From positions 1-38,819 of the forward strand of contig JAFYZR010000004.1 of assembly GCA_017557345.1 (NCBI GenBank): a stretch of 38,819 bases of DNA, given 5' to 3'. This document shows, piece by piece, positions 16,530 through 25,865 of this stretch. The position numbers and the translations under genes were made by a program. The notes below the pieces were generated by a model. The model was not told where the DNA came from. It saw only the letters and a program-made list of their open reading frames with translations, and searched no databases. The first letter of the stretch is position 1, and every line of letters starts with the position of its first letter. The DNA is from Paludibacteraceae bacterium. GTDB taxonomy: Bacteria; Bacteroidota; Bacteroidia; Bacteroidales; Paludibacteraceae.

Positions 16530-16559
16530 GGGCAGAGCGCAAGGTGCTCTGCCCAATTT
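16530..16559 (+). terminator. terminator after the precursor gene
   Basis: GGGCAGAGC and GCTCTGCCC form a perfect 9-bp stem with a 7-base loop, then AATTTTTAATT. It would limit read-through from the precursor into the protease and YcaO genes and so set a high precursor to enzyme ratio. Confidence 0.88.
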
Positions 16560-16628
16560 TTAATTATATATGTTGTTTTTACCGCAGGATGGTTTCCTGT
16601 ATTATTTTAGAACTGGTGAAAGTCACAA

Positions 16629-18494
16629 ATGTACGAAACGATGGGAAAAAGGTGGGGGAAAAAAGGAATTATGGTAATTGGCATCGTAGACAGCGGAGTC
16701 AACGCTGCACATGTGGCATTTGGTGGGAATCTGAAGATTGTAGAAAAACACCATTTTTTTAAAGATTATGAAGGAGCTATCCATCATGATTCGGACGTTA
16801 GTGATGAAATTGGACATGGAACAAGTGTTTGCTGGATTATCAACAGATTTTTCTCTGATGCGGAATTTGTAATCTTTAAGGTGTTTAGCAATGATACAGA
16901 TGCCGATGAAGATATACTAATTCATACATTTGAGTACATTCGGGATTATATTCGATGTGATATTATAAATATCAGCGCAGGGGTACAAAATTGTTCTAAT
17001 ATAAAATATTTCAAGGAATTGTGTGATAGACTTCATCAATCTGGTACGATTATTATCAGTGCGTTTGATAATGAAGGTGGACTAAGTTATCCAGCATGTT
17101 TTGACAGCGTCATAGGTGTTGATATAAGCACCTCATGCTTCCAACCTAAGGACTACTTTTTCATTGAGAAATCGCCGATCAACATTCGCGGCTTTGGATA
17201 CGCACAAATACTACCATCTCTGATGAATCAATATTCAGAACAAAAGGGCGCAAGTTTTGTTGCACCAATCTTTGCTGGAATGTTAGCTAAAATGAAAGCT
17301 CAAGGGGATACAGCTGAACCGATGGAATTCCTGCGTAAGCATGCAAAGGCTTGTTATTCAGGCTTCTATGAACCAGTAGTATCTCATTCGGAAATAATGA
17401 ATGCATCCATATTTCCAGTATCAAAGGAAACAAAAGTACTGATTGAAAACGCAGGGATGTTGTCATTTAAAATTAGACATTTATATGACGTAAAGTATAG
17501 TGGCAACGTGGGGAAGCGCATATCGCAGCTCACATATCAAGGCTGTAAATTAGAACCATATCTTGAAGAAATGATTGTCGAACCCATTGAATCGATTGAT
17601 TTCAATAGCATAGATACCCTGATTATTGGACATATGAATATGCTGCAAACAGCTTCGAGAAACAGTAATATAAAGCATGAACTAATAAAAAAAGCAACTG
17701 ATTCAGATATACAGATATACATGTTCGACAATATTGGAGTTTCAAGAGAATTCTCTGATGAGGTTAATGAAAAAAAACTTCGCATTATATGCCCTTCTGT
17801 TAGTACGATAAATGTACCAAAGCAGCGTTATGGGAGGTTATACTGTTCATCCGTCCCGGTTTTGGGTATATTTGGAACAAGCCCGAAACAAGGCAAGTTT
17901 ACTTTGCAATTGAAACTGCGCAAAGAGTTGTCTGAAGCCGGTTATAAGGTCGCAAATGTAGGAACGGAACCCACAGCGATGCTGTTTGGATTCGAGGAAA
18001 CATACCCGATCGGGTTTAACTCAACTGTTGATATATCCGGAGAAAATGCAATACTCTACTTGAATCAACGAATACACTGCATCGAAGAAACAAATCCTGA
18101 TCTCATCATTGTAGGATCACAGTCACAGTCAGTTTCTAGTGGCGTTGAATCTACCGGCTATATGCCAATCAGGCAGCATGAACTGATCTTAGGAACATGT
18201 CCAGATGCGTATATATTATTGGTGAATACAACGGATGATGAGGAATACATCCACAGAACCATATCATTTTTATCATCCGTGACCACCGCGAAAGTAATTG
18301 CTTTGGTCGTTAGTCCGCTTGTATATCAGATAGAAGGTGGATATCAGACAAAACTATTACGATATATAGATAATAAAGAAATGGAGCAGAGGCTGCATGA
18401 AATGGAGAAAAAGTATAGCATTACTTCTTTTTCGTTAAACGATGATAAAATTGCAGGAAAGCTACGCTGTGTAATTGAGAATTTCTATTCTTGA
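16629..18494 (+). CDS. subtilisin-like protease fused to a DUF1611-like P-loop domain
   Basis: 621 residues from ATG 16629; ATG 16671 (next to AAGGA) would also keep all motifs. Residues ~15-235 are an S8 subtilase: IVDSGV (Asp21), IGHGTS (His63), SAFDNEGG (oxyanion Asn148) and GASFVAP (Ser209), so the triad is complete. There is no signal peptide, so it acts inside the cell. From about residue 275 a second part begins, with LIIGHMNML and a glycine loop FGTSPKQGKFT (~415), VGTEPTAMLFG and DLIIVGSQSQS. This resembles the nucleotide-binding C-terminal domain of DUF1611/DgcN-type proteins. Likely role: leader removal coupled to an ATP-using step, perhaps on the ACP or peptide. The domain pairing is unusual. 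Confidence 0.82.
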   Translation: MYETMGKRWGKKGIMVIGIVDSGVNAAHVAFGGNLKIVEKHHFFKDYEGAIHHDSDVSDEIGHGTSVCWIINRFFSDAEFVIFKVFSNDTDADEDILIHTFEYIRDYIRCDIINISAGVQNCSNIKYFKELCDRLHQSGTIIISAFDNEGGLSYPACFDSVIGVDISTSCFQPKDYFFIEKSPINIRGFGYAQILPSLMNQYSEQKGASFVAPIFAGMLAKMKAQGDTAEPMEFLRKHAKACYSGFYEPVVSHSEIMNASIFPVSKETKVLIENAGMLSFKIRHLYDVKYSGNVGKRISQLTYQGCKLEPYLEEMIVEPIESIDFNSIDTLIIGHMNMLQTASRNSNIKHELIKKATDSDIQIYMFDNIGVSREFSDEVNEKKLRIICPSVSTINVPKQRYGRLYCSSVPVLGIFGTSPKQGKFTLQLKLRKELSEAGYKVANVGTEPTAMLFGFEETYPIGFNSTVDISGENAILYLNQRIHCIEETNPDLIIVGSQSQSVSSGVESTGYMPIRQHELILGTCPDAYILLVNTTDDEEYIHRTISFLSSVTTAKVIALVVSPLVYQIEGGYQTKLLRYIDNKEMEQRLHEMEKKYSITSFSLNDDKIAGKLRCVIENFYS

Positions 18495-18537
18495 AGAAAA
18501 CATATGGTCAAAGATAACGTTGAAGGAGGCTAAGCTG

Positions 18538-20337
18538 GTGGATGTACATTCCTGGAACCGGAAAGATGCATTACCATATGAGAGTGTTGAGAGATTTAAA
18601 CAGATTATGTCTTCGCTTGGCATTGAATACTGTGTAGTTCAAGAAGAAAATTACAAAGATCATTGGTATTCAAACCGAATCGAAATCAAGGGGTTGCCTA
18701 CTATTGGCACAAATGGAAAAGGAATAACAGCGGAATATACCATGGCAAGCGCTATGGGGGAGTTTTTTGAAAGACTTCAGTGCGGAATGTTGATAAACTA
18801 TCTTTATCCTTTAAAAAGAAAAAGGGGAAACATGTCTCACGAAATAGAGCATGTAGCGGACGGGTTTAAAAAGTTTTTTTCTGAGGTCTGGCAGTCAGTC
18901 GGAGAAGATGATGCTAGGAAGATGGCATTATCAAATGCCAAGGACGGTGGAGTGTGTATTTGTGAAGATATATTTACAGGGGAAAAATACACGCTACCAG
19001 AAAACCTGCTGACCGTATTGTGCGGTGCTAATGGCACAGCAGCAGGAAATACATATGCAGAGGCTTTTGTTCAAGGTGTCAGCGAACTGTTTGAGCGATA
19101 TGCAACACAATTCATATTCAAAGAAAAATATGATGACATCTTCAAAGTAATAGAAGAGAAGGCTTATGCATCTCTCAATTCATACAAGCTGATTCAGGCG
19201 ATAAAAGAACGCAGGTATCATGTACGTGTGATCGACTGTTCCTTAGGCGGCAAGCTACCGGTCATCGGGGTTCTCATTTTCGATCCTAGCATGACCAGGT
19301 ACTATTTCAAGTTAGGTGCTGACGCGAATGTCGACATTGCTCTCCAACGTTGTATTACCGAAGTATTCCAAGGATCGAGTTTTGACCTTAATTTTCGTAT
19401 GCGCATGAAAGAATGCTATTCTTCCGATGTGAAAGAAGAAGGTTTTTGGTATGGCAGTAACAGAGCATACGATCATATAAGAGCAGAAATTGATGGAACT
19501 GGTAGTCTGCCACGCGCTTTCTTCAGAAGTATAGAAAATAAGACTAATGCCATATCAGGATTCTGCGACAGTATTGAGACAAATGACGAAGCAGTTGAAT
19601 TCATGCTGGGACGTTGCAAACAGATAACAAACATAGTTGGTTTGATAAACTATACGAAATATGGCATACCTTGTGTTAGAATCATCATTCCTAATATATG
19701 CGCATCCCTGTATTATCCTACGGATCGTGGTACTAGTCTATCTCAGACAATCACCGCAATCCGTGCATTCCGGACTGCGGTTGCCGAGGAAAAACTGCTA
19801 ACGAAGGAAGCCTTAAACTGCATTCTAGATATACTTGGTTATCCAGCTTATACATATGAGTTCAGCATGACAAAACTTTTAGGAGTCATTACGGATAATA
19901 TCGTTGATGCTCCTTATCTGTACAGCCCATATCTGTTTACGGCGTATCTTGCTTTATACCTGAAAGAATATGATATTGCTACGAAATACATGGAGATTTA
20001 TAACAAAAACGCCAAAACAAACGAAACTCTTAGACAACTGGACAGGATGGTTATCAAAGCGTTTATGGAAGGTGTTAAGGACGAGGAAATTCTTCAATTT
20101 GTCAGTGGTTTTGGAGAACATGAGAAAACTACAGCAGAAGTCAACAATTTGATAAACATCCATAAGAAAGGCTTCCAAGTACCATCTTGTCCTAATTGCG
20201 AAGTATGTGCTCTAAAAGAGGTATGTCATTATCATACATGGGAAAAAATTGAAGATTCCATGCTTAGGTATATTCCAAACTCCATGGATGGAGAATTTTT
20301 TAAGTTCATCTTGCAATGCCGTGAAACAGCATTGTGA
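18538..20337 (+). CDS. YcaO-domain peptide-modifying enzyme
   Basis: 599 residues from GTG 18538, which follows AAGGAGG (18523-18529) by 8 bases; the frame is open to 18475 inside the previous gene. YcaO features are present: GTNGKGITAEYTMASAMGEF and FERLQ at about residues 60-85, AAGNTYAEAFVQGVSELFER near 165-185, and KLGADANVDIALQRCITEVFQ near 260-280. These carry the glutamates that bind Mg-ATP in the family. YcaO enzymes activate a backbone amide to form azolines, thioamides or amidines. No E1-like partner and no PxPxP tail are seen. Instead the C-terminus has CPNCEVCALKEVC, a four-cysteine motif for a metal or cluster. Substrate is probably the 29-residue precursor. Confidence 0.85.
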   Translation: MDVHSWNRKDALPYESVERFKQIMSSLGIEYCVVQEENYKDHWYSNRIEIKGLPTIGTNGKGITAEYTMASAMGEFFERLQCGMLINYLYPLKRKRGNMSHEIEHVADGFKKFFSEVWQSVGEDDARKMALSNAKDGGVCICEDIFTGEKYTLPENLLTVLCGANGTAAGNTYAEAFVQGVSELFERYATQFIFKEKYDDIFKVIEEKAYASLNSYKLIQAIKERRYHVRVIDCSLGGKLPVIGVLIFDPSMTRYYFKLGADANVDIALQRCITEVFQGSSFDLNFRMRMKECYSSDVKEEGFWYGSNRAYDHIRAEIDGTGSLPRAFFRSIENKTNAISGFCDSIETNDEAVEFMLGRCKQITNIVGLINYTKYGIPCVRIIIPNICASLYYPTDRGTSLSQTITAIRAFRTAVAEEKLLTKEALNCILDILGYPAYTYEFSMTKLLGVITDNIVDAPYLYSPYLFTAYLALYLKEYDIATKYMEIYNKNAKTNETLRQLDRMVIKAFMEGVKDEEILQFVSGFGEHEKTTAEVNNLINIHKKGFQVPSCPNCEVCALKEVCHYHTWEKIEDSMLRYIPNSMDGEFFKFILQCRETAL

Positions 20338-20378
20338 AAAATTGCAAGGAACGGCTGCCGCATAGGGAGGAAATCGGT

Positions 20379-22187
20379 GTGAAAAAAGATAATTCGTTAC
20401 GAAAAGGCATAATGTTTCTATTTTCAGATATTATGCAAAAAGAACCTATGCTCCTAGTCATGGTGATCCTGTGCATTCTGTTGACGCTTACCACATCCAT
20501 TCTATTGATATATATCCCTTCGTATGCTGTAGCAGTGATAGGCGGAAGTGCAGCAATATCGTCGATAAAAAAACTCATTTTGATTACAATCGTATACTTT
20601 TTCACATCAATGATTGCTGGAGGTATACAGAATGGAAGAGGAATGCGGCAGCTCTATATCGGGCGGAATTTGCTGTACCGGTTGTTTTTGCGGCGACTGA
20701 ACGCAAAGTACGAATACACGGAAAGTGATGCAGGGCAAAAGGCCTATGAAAAAGCCCGTCAGGTATGTCTGTGGGGTACGGATGTCCGACAACTGCTCGA
20801 AGGGTTCATGAGTCTGATCGTTTGTGTTGTCAGCTTCGTCATTTATTCAAGCCTGTTAAGCCGCCTAACCCCATGGCTGATTTTCGTGATGGTTGGGTTG
20901 TCTGCCCTAAACTATATCACCCTTAAGAGGACGCAAAGGGCAAATGACAAGCGAATGGACGAACAGGCTGCCGAAATGCGAAAGTACTTTTACTTGATCA
21001 ACGCTTTTCAAAATACAAAGATCGGGAAAGACATCCGCCTTTACAGAATGGGTGATTGGCTATGTAGAGTGATGGACAAAAGCCTTCGTAAATTACAAGA
21101 AATACACAATGAATTTCAAGCACGTATCCGGGACAGCAGAGTCGTGGCGGCAGGAATAACGTTGCTTCGGGATGGTATTGCTTACGGCTATCTGATTTAT
21201 CAGGCATGCAATCACAGCATCACAATCAGCGAGTTTGTGCTATATTTTGGAATGATCAATCAGCTGACGGGATTTGTCAGCAATTGTATTCAGAGTTATG
21301 GTACGCTGCGTTTGGGCTGCGCGGGAATCTCTTCGGTCAGTGACTATTTTTCTGAAACCGAGGAACCAGAACGTGATAGCCAGGACAGCGGCATGCCTGC
21401 TTCTACCCCCAATATATCGATAGAGTTTCGGGATGTTTGTTTTTCATACGATGGTGTGAATAATATCCTGGATCATATCAATCTGGAAATTAAAGCCGGA
21501 GAAAAAGTGGCTCTGGTTGGAACAAACGGCGCCGGCAAAACAACGCTAGTGAAACTGCTGTGTGGCCTGTATAAGCCACAGTCCGGTCAGATATTCCTGA
21601 ACGGGCAGCCGACGGAGGAACTGACATTTTCTCAGAGGGCAAATTGGATCGGTGCAGTCTTCCAGGATTGTCTCATTCTTCCATACAGCATAGCGGAAAA
21701 CGTCTCAATGTTGCCATATGAAGAAACAGATATCCCGCGGGTAGAGGATTGCCTAAAGTGTGTCGGTCTTTATGAGGCGGTTAATAGGTCTTCTTCCGGT
21801 TTACGAACACAAATGACAAGAGCCGTGGATGAAAAAGGCATAGAGCTTTCCGGCGGGCAGCAGCAAAAGCTGCTGATGGCCAGAATGCTCTATCGTCTAA
21901 ATGCGTCGCTCTGGGTACTGGATGAGCCTACCGCGGCAATGGACGCTTTGGTGGAAAACGAAACCTACTCTTTCTTTCATGCTTTGTGCGGAGAAAGAAC
22001 TTGTATCTATATTTCGCACAGACTCGCAAGCACACGTTTTCTTGACCGGATCATTCTGCTTGACGAAGGGCGCATCGCTGAGGACGGAGCACACGAAGAT
22101 CTGCTCCGGAATAACGGCAAATACGCGCATCTATTCAAAATTCAAAGCAAGTACTATCGGGAGGAAAATGTAAATGAAGCATTATAA
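20379..22187 (+). CDS. ABC exporter, permease plus ATPase
   Basis: 602 residues from GTG 20379, preceded by GGGAGG at 20370-20375; the frame also allows GTG 20334 overlapping the YcaO stop, with a poorer ribosome site. About six membrane helices in residues 1-310, then an ATPase with Walker A GTNGAGKTTL, signature LSGGQQQKL, Walker B LWVLDEPTAAMD and the H-loop ISHRLAS. There is no C39 peptidase domain, which fits leader removal by the separate subtilase. It forms a unit with the next ABC gene (14-base overlap), probably as a heterodimer exporting or giving self-protection against the mature peptide. Confidence 0.88.
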   Translation: MKKDNSLRKGIMFLFSDIMQKEPMLLVMVILCILLTLTTSILLIYIPSYAVAVIGGSAAISSIKKLILITIVYFFTSMIAGGIQNGRGMRQLYIGRNLLYRLFLRRLNAKYEYTESDAGQKAYEKARQVCLWGTDVRQLLEGFMSLIVCVVSFVIYSSLLSRLTPWLIFVMVGLSALNYITLKRTQRANDKRMDEQAAEMRKYFYLINAFQNTKIGKDIRLYRMGDWLCRVMDKSLRKLQEIHNEFQARIRDSRVVAAGITLLRDGIAYGYLIYQACNHSITISEFVLYFGMINQLTGFVSNCIQSYGTLRLGCAGISSVSDYFSETEEPERDSQDSGMPASTPNISIEFRDVCFSYDGVNNILDHINLEIKAGEKVALVGTNGAGKTTLVKLLCGLYKPQSGQIFLNGQPTEELTFSQRANWIGAVFQDCLILPYSIAENVSMLPYEETDIPRVEDCLKCVGLYEAVNRSSSGLRTQMTRAVDEKGIELSGGQQQKLLMARMLYRLNASLWVLDEPTAAMDALVENETYSFFHALCGERTCIYISHRLASTRFLDRIILLDEGRIAEDGAHEDLLRNNGKYAHLFKIQSKYYREENVNEAL

Positions 22188-23991
22188 GCACAGTAATGTT
22201 CGTAGATCTTTCGCATTGCTTCATCGAATAGATCCTCTTTTTTTCCCATATGCTATTCTTAATGGCATTCTGCAATCCTTAATCAACTTTTTTCCGGTGA
22301 TTGTTCTGGCCCAAGTGATCAATAGAATTACTGAACAGCGGGATTTTAACTCGATTATTATAATTGCCCTCGCAGGTGTGATCGGCATATGGATCATCGC
22401 TGTGCTTCAAGCACTGGTGGAGAAAGAAGTAAACGTTCGAAGCCAGAATATTTCCTACAGTTTTGAAACTCTCGTCTCACGTACAACCATGTCTATGGAA
22501 TATGCGCAAATAGAGAGCGACGAGACAAAAAAGATGCAGTCTCAGATCAAGGCCGACCGCAGTTGGGGAAGCGGCTTTTTCGGCGTAACAGCCAAAACAC
22601 AGCAGATCATTCAGCAACTGACGAGCATTATTGTTGCAACAATTATTCTTATTCCTCTTCTGATTGAATCAGCAGCGAACAGTAACTGGTATTTGTTCGG
22701 AACAATCCTGTTGATGCTCGTCCTGTCTGTGGTTATTTCCCGTTTCTTTGATCGCTTCTATAGCAAACGTGAATCTGCCGAAATGCGTGACATGACGCAG
22801 GCGGAGACCAACAGTCGTTTTCACAGTATGACTGAAGGAAGTCATGCCATCAGCTATCGGGATATTAAGGAAATCCTTATTTGCGGGGCAATCTCCCTCA
22901 TCGCTCCCAGCGTAGAGAAGGAAAATGAAATCATCCATAAGCATGCGCTACGTCTTTCAAAGCTAAACTTTATAGGTGGATTGATGAAGGGCGGATCATC
23001 CGGTCTGCTGCTTGGCTTGTCCTACTGCATGGCTATGTTTTGCACCTATACAGGGAAAATCGCAGCAGGCAATATCGTGCAGTACGCGCAGGCTCTGTAT
23101 CAGCTGTCAGTCGGTGTTTCCTCTTTCCTGCAAACAAAAACCGAGCTGAAAGTGGATACAGACCGGCTTGCAAGCACACTGGATTATCTTGATATGGACA
23201 TGCCGCGAGCCGCAGTCGGCTCAATCAAGCCGCAAACCATGAAAGAAATTGAGTTCCGTGACGTTTCCTTTACCTATCCCGGTTCGGATCATCCTGCAAT
23301 CAACGGTTTGAACGTCAAAATCAACGTCGGCAGAAAAACAGCCATCGTCGGCTTAAACGGCAGCGGAAAAACCACGCTGATCAAGCTGCTGTGCCGTCTG
23401 TATTGCCCGGATCAGGGAAGCATATTGCTGGACGGCGTTGACATATGGAATTATGACGAAGCTATCTATCGTGATCTGCTGGCGGTTGTGTTCCAGGATT
23501 ATTCGCTGTTCTCCTTTTCTGTCGGCAGCGTGGTTGCCTCTTCTGAGACTTATGATGCCGATCGCGTGGAGGATGCCCTGAACAGGGCGGGAATGGGAAA
23601 ATGGATCCGGTCGTTGGGCAAAGGGCTGGATACGATCCTATATAGGGAATATGAAAATGACGGGGTGGATATATCCGGAGGTGAAGCACAGAAAATTGCC
23701 ATTGCGCGGGCAATCTACAAGGACGCTTCTCTGGTGATTTTAGACGAGCCAACAGCTGCGTTGGATCCCCAGGCTGAGTATGATACCTACACCAGGCTTG
23801 CTGATCTGATCGGCATGAAAGGCGTCATTTACATTTCACACCGCTTAACTTCTTGCAAATTCTGCGATGAAATCATAGTCGTGGATAATGGACATGTTAT
23901 CGAGCGTGGTACTCATTCGCAATTACTGAGCCACAATGGGCGATATGCGCAAATGTGGAATACTCAAGCACAGTATTACAAAGTGGAGTAG
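22174..23991 (+). CDS. ABC exporter, permease plus ATPase (second half of pair)
   Basis: 605 residues; GGGAGGAAAATGTAA precedes ATG 22174 inside the end of the previous gene. Six-helix membrane part in the first ~320 residues. ATPase motifs are GLNGSGKTTL (Walker A), ISGGEAQKIAIARA (signature), LVILDEPTAALD (Walker B) and ISHRLTS (H-loop). Both halves seem catalytically complete. It ends the RiPP operon; no classical terminator is obvious right after the stop at 23991, and the following 380 bases are degraded DNA. The pair would move the finished peptide out of the cell. Confidence 0.88.
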   Translation: MKHYKHSNVRRSFALLHRIDPLFFPYAILNGILQSLINFFPVIVLAQVINRITEQRDFNSIIIIALAGVIGIWIIAVLQALVEKEVNVRSQNISYSFETLVSRTTMSMEYAQIESDETKKMQSQIKADRSWGSGFFGVTAKTQQIIQQLTSIIVATIILIPLLIESAANSNWYLFGTILLMLVLSVVISRFFDRFYSKRESAEMRDMTQAETNSRFHSMTEGSHAISYRDIKEILICGAISLIAPSVEKENEIIHKHALRLSKLNFIGGLMKGGSSGLLLGLSYCMAMFCTYTGKIAAGNIVQYAQALYQLSVGVSSFLQTKTELKVDTDRLASTLDYLDMDMPRAAVGSIKPQTMKEIEFRDVSFTYPGSDHPAINGLNVKINVGRKTAIVGLNGSGKTTLIKLLCRLYCPDQGSILLDGVDIWNYDEAIYRDLLAVVFQDYSLFSFSVGSVVASSETYDADRVEDALNRAGMGKWIRSLGKGLDTILYREYENDGVDISGGEAQKIAIARAIYKDASLVILDEPTAALDPQAEYDTYTRLADLIGMKGVIYISHRLTSCKFCDEIIVVDNGHVIERGTHSQLLSHNGRYAQMWNTQAQYYKVE

Positions 23992-24373
23992 GCTTCCTCT
24001 GCCGAAGATGGAGAGTGCCCGAATTATGTGTCACCGTAGAAGTTGGAGAGAATAGTGCGAAAATATTGCAATCGGCGGTGGCCAGCGGCAATTGATGCGG
24101 TTGCCAGCGATAGCCCGACGGTGCCAGCGGCAGGATGCAAAACATTATTCCACGTTTCTCTTGACATGAGCCTCCATCGCACATGATTTCATGGCAAAGC
24201 GGCAGAACAGCGCCTTGTGGCTTGTTGCGTTTAGCCGTTTGACGATCCCCATCAGTATCGAACGCTTTTTCATCGCCTTTCGCCTCCGTTCTGAGGCCTA
24301 TGACTCGATTATGCTGTGCATGGTGTCCAAAGAAACGGACTTCAAATATTTATAATAAGTAGGAGTTTTAGAT
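23992..24373. other. non-coding, IS-like scar between exporter and BtrH-like gene
   Basis: The stretch has no plausible + strand gene. It contains repeats of GCCAGCG (near 24078, 24103 and 24124) and a minus-strand 42-residue ORF at 24145-24273 with a fair ribosome site (GGAGGCGAAAGGCG) that encodes MKKRSILMGIVKRLN and then a basic tail. I cannot assign this ORF; it looks like an insertion-sequence or junction remnant. A TATAAT at about 24350 may serve the following gene. Confidence 0.4.
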
Positions 24374-25414
24374 ATGAAAAGCAAAAAAGAAAAAGTGCTT
24401 CCGGTTGCATATCCTTCTATAACAAGCTGGCCATGGCATGCAATTCTTTTCTCCATATTGGAAACAAGAGAAGAGACAAAACCATGGATATATAGTAATT
24501 ATATAAATCTTGTTGGAGGAATGGATGATGTAGTAACTTCATTTGATTTTTCGCCGAATGTAATTGACTATGCAATATGCCCTTGGATAAATGCACAGCT
24601 GTTTAGCCGCGAATATTTATCGAAAAATCACAAAAATATAAAACAATTCTTTATAGACGCAATTGACTCTGGCGCATATATTTTTACAATTATTAATACA
24701 CAATATGCGTTTAGAAATATAATAGGAGAAAACATCGGAAAGTATATTCACGAGACTATGATATATGGATATGATGTTGAAAAAGGCAAATTCAATATTG
24801 CTGATTTTACATATAGAGGTAAATATTCATTTGAAGAAGTTGATATGGATTGCGTAGTTAAAGGATATTTGGACGTTAATGTTGAAGAAGATTATATTGC
24901 ACATAGGCGGGAAGGAGTGTTTTTACTTAAATTCAATGAAAGGGCTAAGTATAAGTTTGATTTGGCGTTAGTAAAGTATTATCTGAAAAATTACATAAAT
25001 GGTAAAGGATTAGATTGTACGACTCGTACAGTTATAACTGATAATTCATTTATGAATACAGGATTAGAAGAAAAAACGGGAATTAGTTCCTATGATCTGC
25101 TCTTTCATTATCTTACGCTTGTAGGCGCTGGAAGCAGAGCTATAGACAAAAGAATTCCACATGTAATTTTCGATCATAAAGAATTAATGTTAAAACGACT
25201 TTTGTTTATGATAGATGAAGGATTCATAGAAAATGATGAAAATATTATTTATAAAATAACCAAAATTAGAGATTTAGCTATGCAAAACAGAAACTTGCTT
25301 TTAAAAAGTATGGTAGCAAGCGTTCCTATTAAATCTGATGATATTATAAATAAATATATGACATTGCGTGACATGGAAATGGATTTATATGATTTAGTGT
25401 TACAACAATTGTAA
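24374..25414 (+). CDS. BtrH-like protein, possible papain-fold acyltransferase
   Basis: 346 residues; TAGGAG lies 8 bases before ATG 24374. The centre holds IHETMIYGYDVEKGKFNIADF (shown at 21 or fewer by splitting: IHETMIYGYD and VEKGKFNIADF), the style of the BtrH N-terminal family (butirosin biosynthesis protein H), whose members move acyl groups from a carrier protein. No signal peptide or membrane helix. Base composition is far more AT-rich than neighbours on both sides, so it was acquired separately or belongs to a different host pool. The carrier protein at 16078 makes a functional link attractive, but the family match is from pattern only and the nucleophile is not pinned down. Confidence 0.55.
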   Translation: MKSKKEKVLPVAYPSITSWPWHAILFSILETREETKPWIYSNYINLVGGMDDVVTSFDFSPNVIDYAICPWINAQLFSREYLSKNHKNIKQFFIDAIDSGAYIFTIINTQYAFRNIIGENIGKYIHETMIYGYDVEKGKFNIADFTYRGKYSFEEVDMDCVVKGYLDVNVEEDYIAHRREGVFLLKFNERAKYKFDLALVKYYLKNYINGKGLDCTTRTVITDNSFMNTGLEEKTGISSYDLLFHYLTLVGAGSRAIDKRIPHVIFDHKELMLKRLLFMIDEGFIENDENIIYKITKIRDLAMQNRNLLLKSMVASVPIKSDDIINKYMTLRDMEMDLYDLVLQQL

Positions 25415-25636
25415 TTGAAACCTGTAGCGTTACAATAGATGTGAGACTAAGAGAATAGAAAAAGCGGTTGAGTTTGTTAGAATGAAGCTACCACAAACCA
25501 AACTAACAAAAGGAGCTCAACCGTTATGAGTAGTATACTACAAACAAAGAGGTATTTGCCTCTACAGTTGTTCGATTTGAGCGTTATGAGAAGAGCCAGA
25601 CACCAGATGCAGAGCCAGGATGAAAGAGAGAATGTC

Positions 25637-25822
25637 ATGTCAAACACTATACGAAAAGAATATTGGCTCCCGTGTCCGGTGTGCAAAGGAAAAACGAGAA
25701 CAAGGGTCCATGAGGACACCACACTGGTGAACTTCCCCCTGTTCTGTCCAAAGTGCAAAGCGGTAACAAGGATCAACTTCGTAAAACTGAATATGGTACG
25801 GAGCGACGAGCCAGACGTATAA
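25637..25822 (+). CDS. cysteine-rich KTR-type protein
   Basis: 61 residues from ATG 25637; the frame is open to 25526, but the conserved part begins here. WLPCPVCKGKTRTRVHEDT and LFCPKCKAVTRINF give two CPxC knuckles and the KTR triplet that name this small zinc-ribbon family. It is common in Gram-positive conjugative elements, with no known function. An inverted repeat (CGGTTGAG near 25465 and CTCAACCG near 25517) lies in its leader. A bidirectional terminator separates it from the XRE gene. Confidence 0.8.
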   Translation: MSNTIRKEYWLPCPVCKGKTRTRVHEDTTLVNFPLFCPKCKAVTRINFVKLNMVRSDEPDV

Positions 25823-25828
25823 AACGCG

Positions 25829-25864
25829 GAGCCAGCTGCCTGATGATCAGGAGCTGGCTCTTTT
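25829..25864. terminator. bidirectional terminator between KTR and XRE genes
   Basis: GAGCCAGCT and AGCTGGCTC flank a 14-base loop, followed by TTTTCTT on +. The two genes point toward each other across it. Confidence 0.85.
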
Positions 25865-25865
25865 C

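Noticed and set aside
24145-24273. Minus-strand 42-residue ORF as a second RiPP precursor
   Set aside because: It points against the operon, lacks a core resembling the 16405 peptide, and lies in an IS-like scar.
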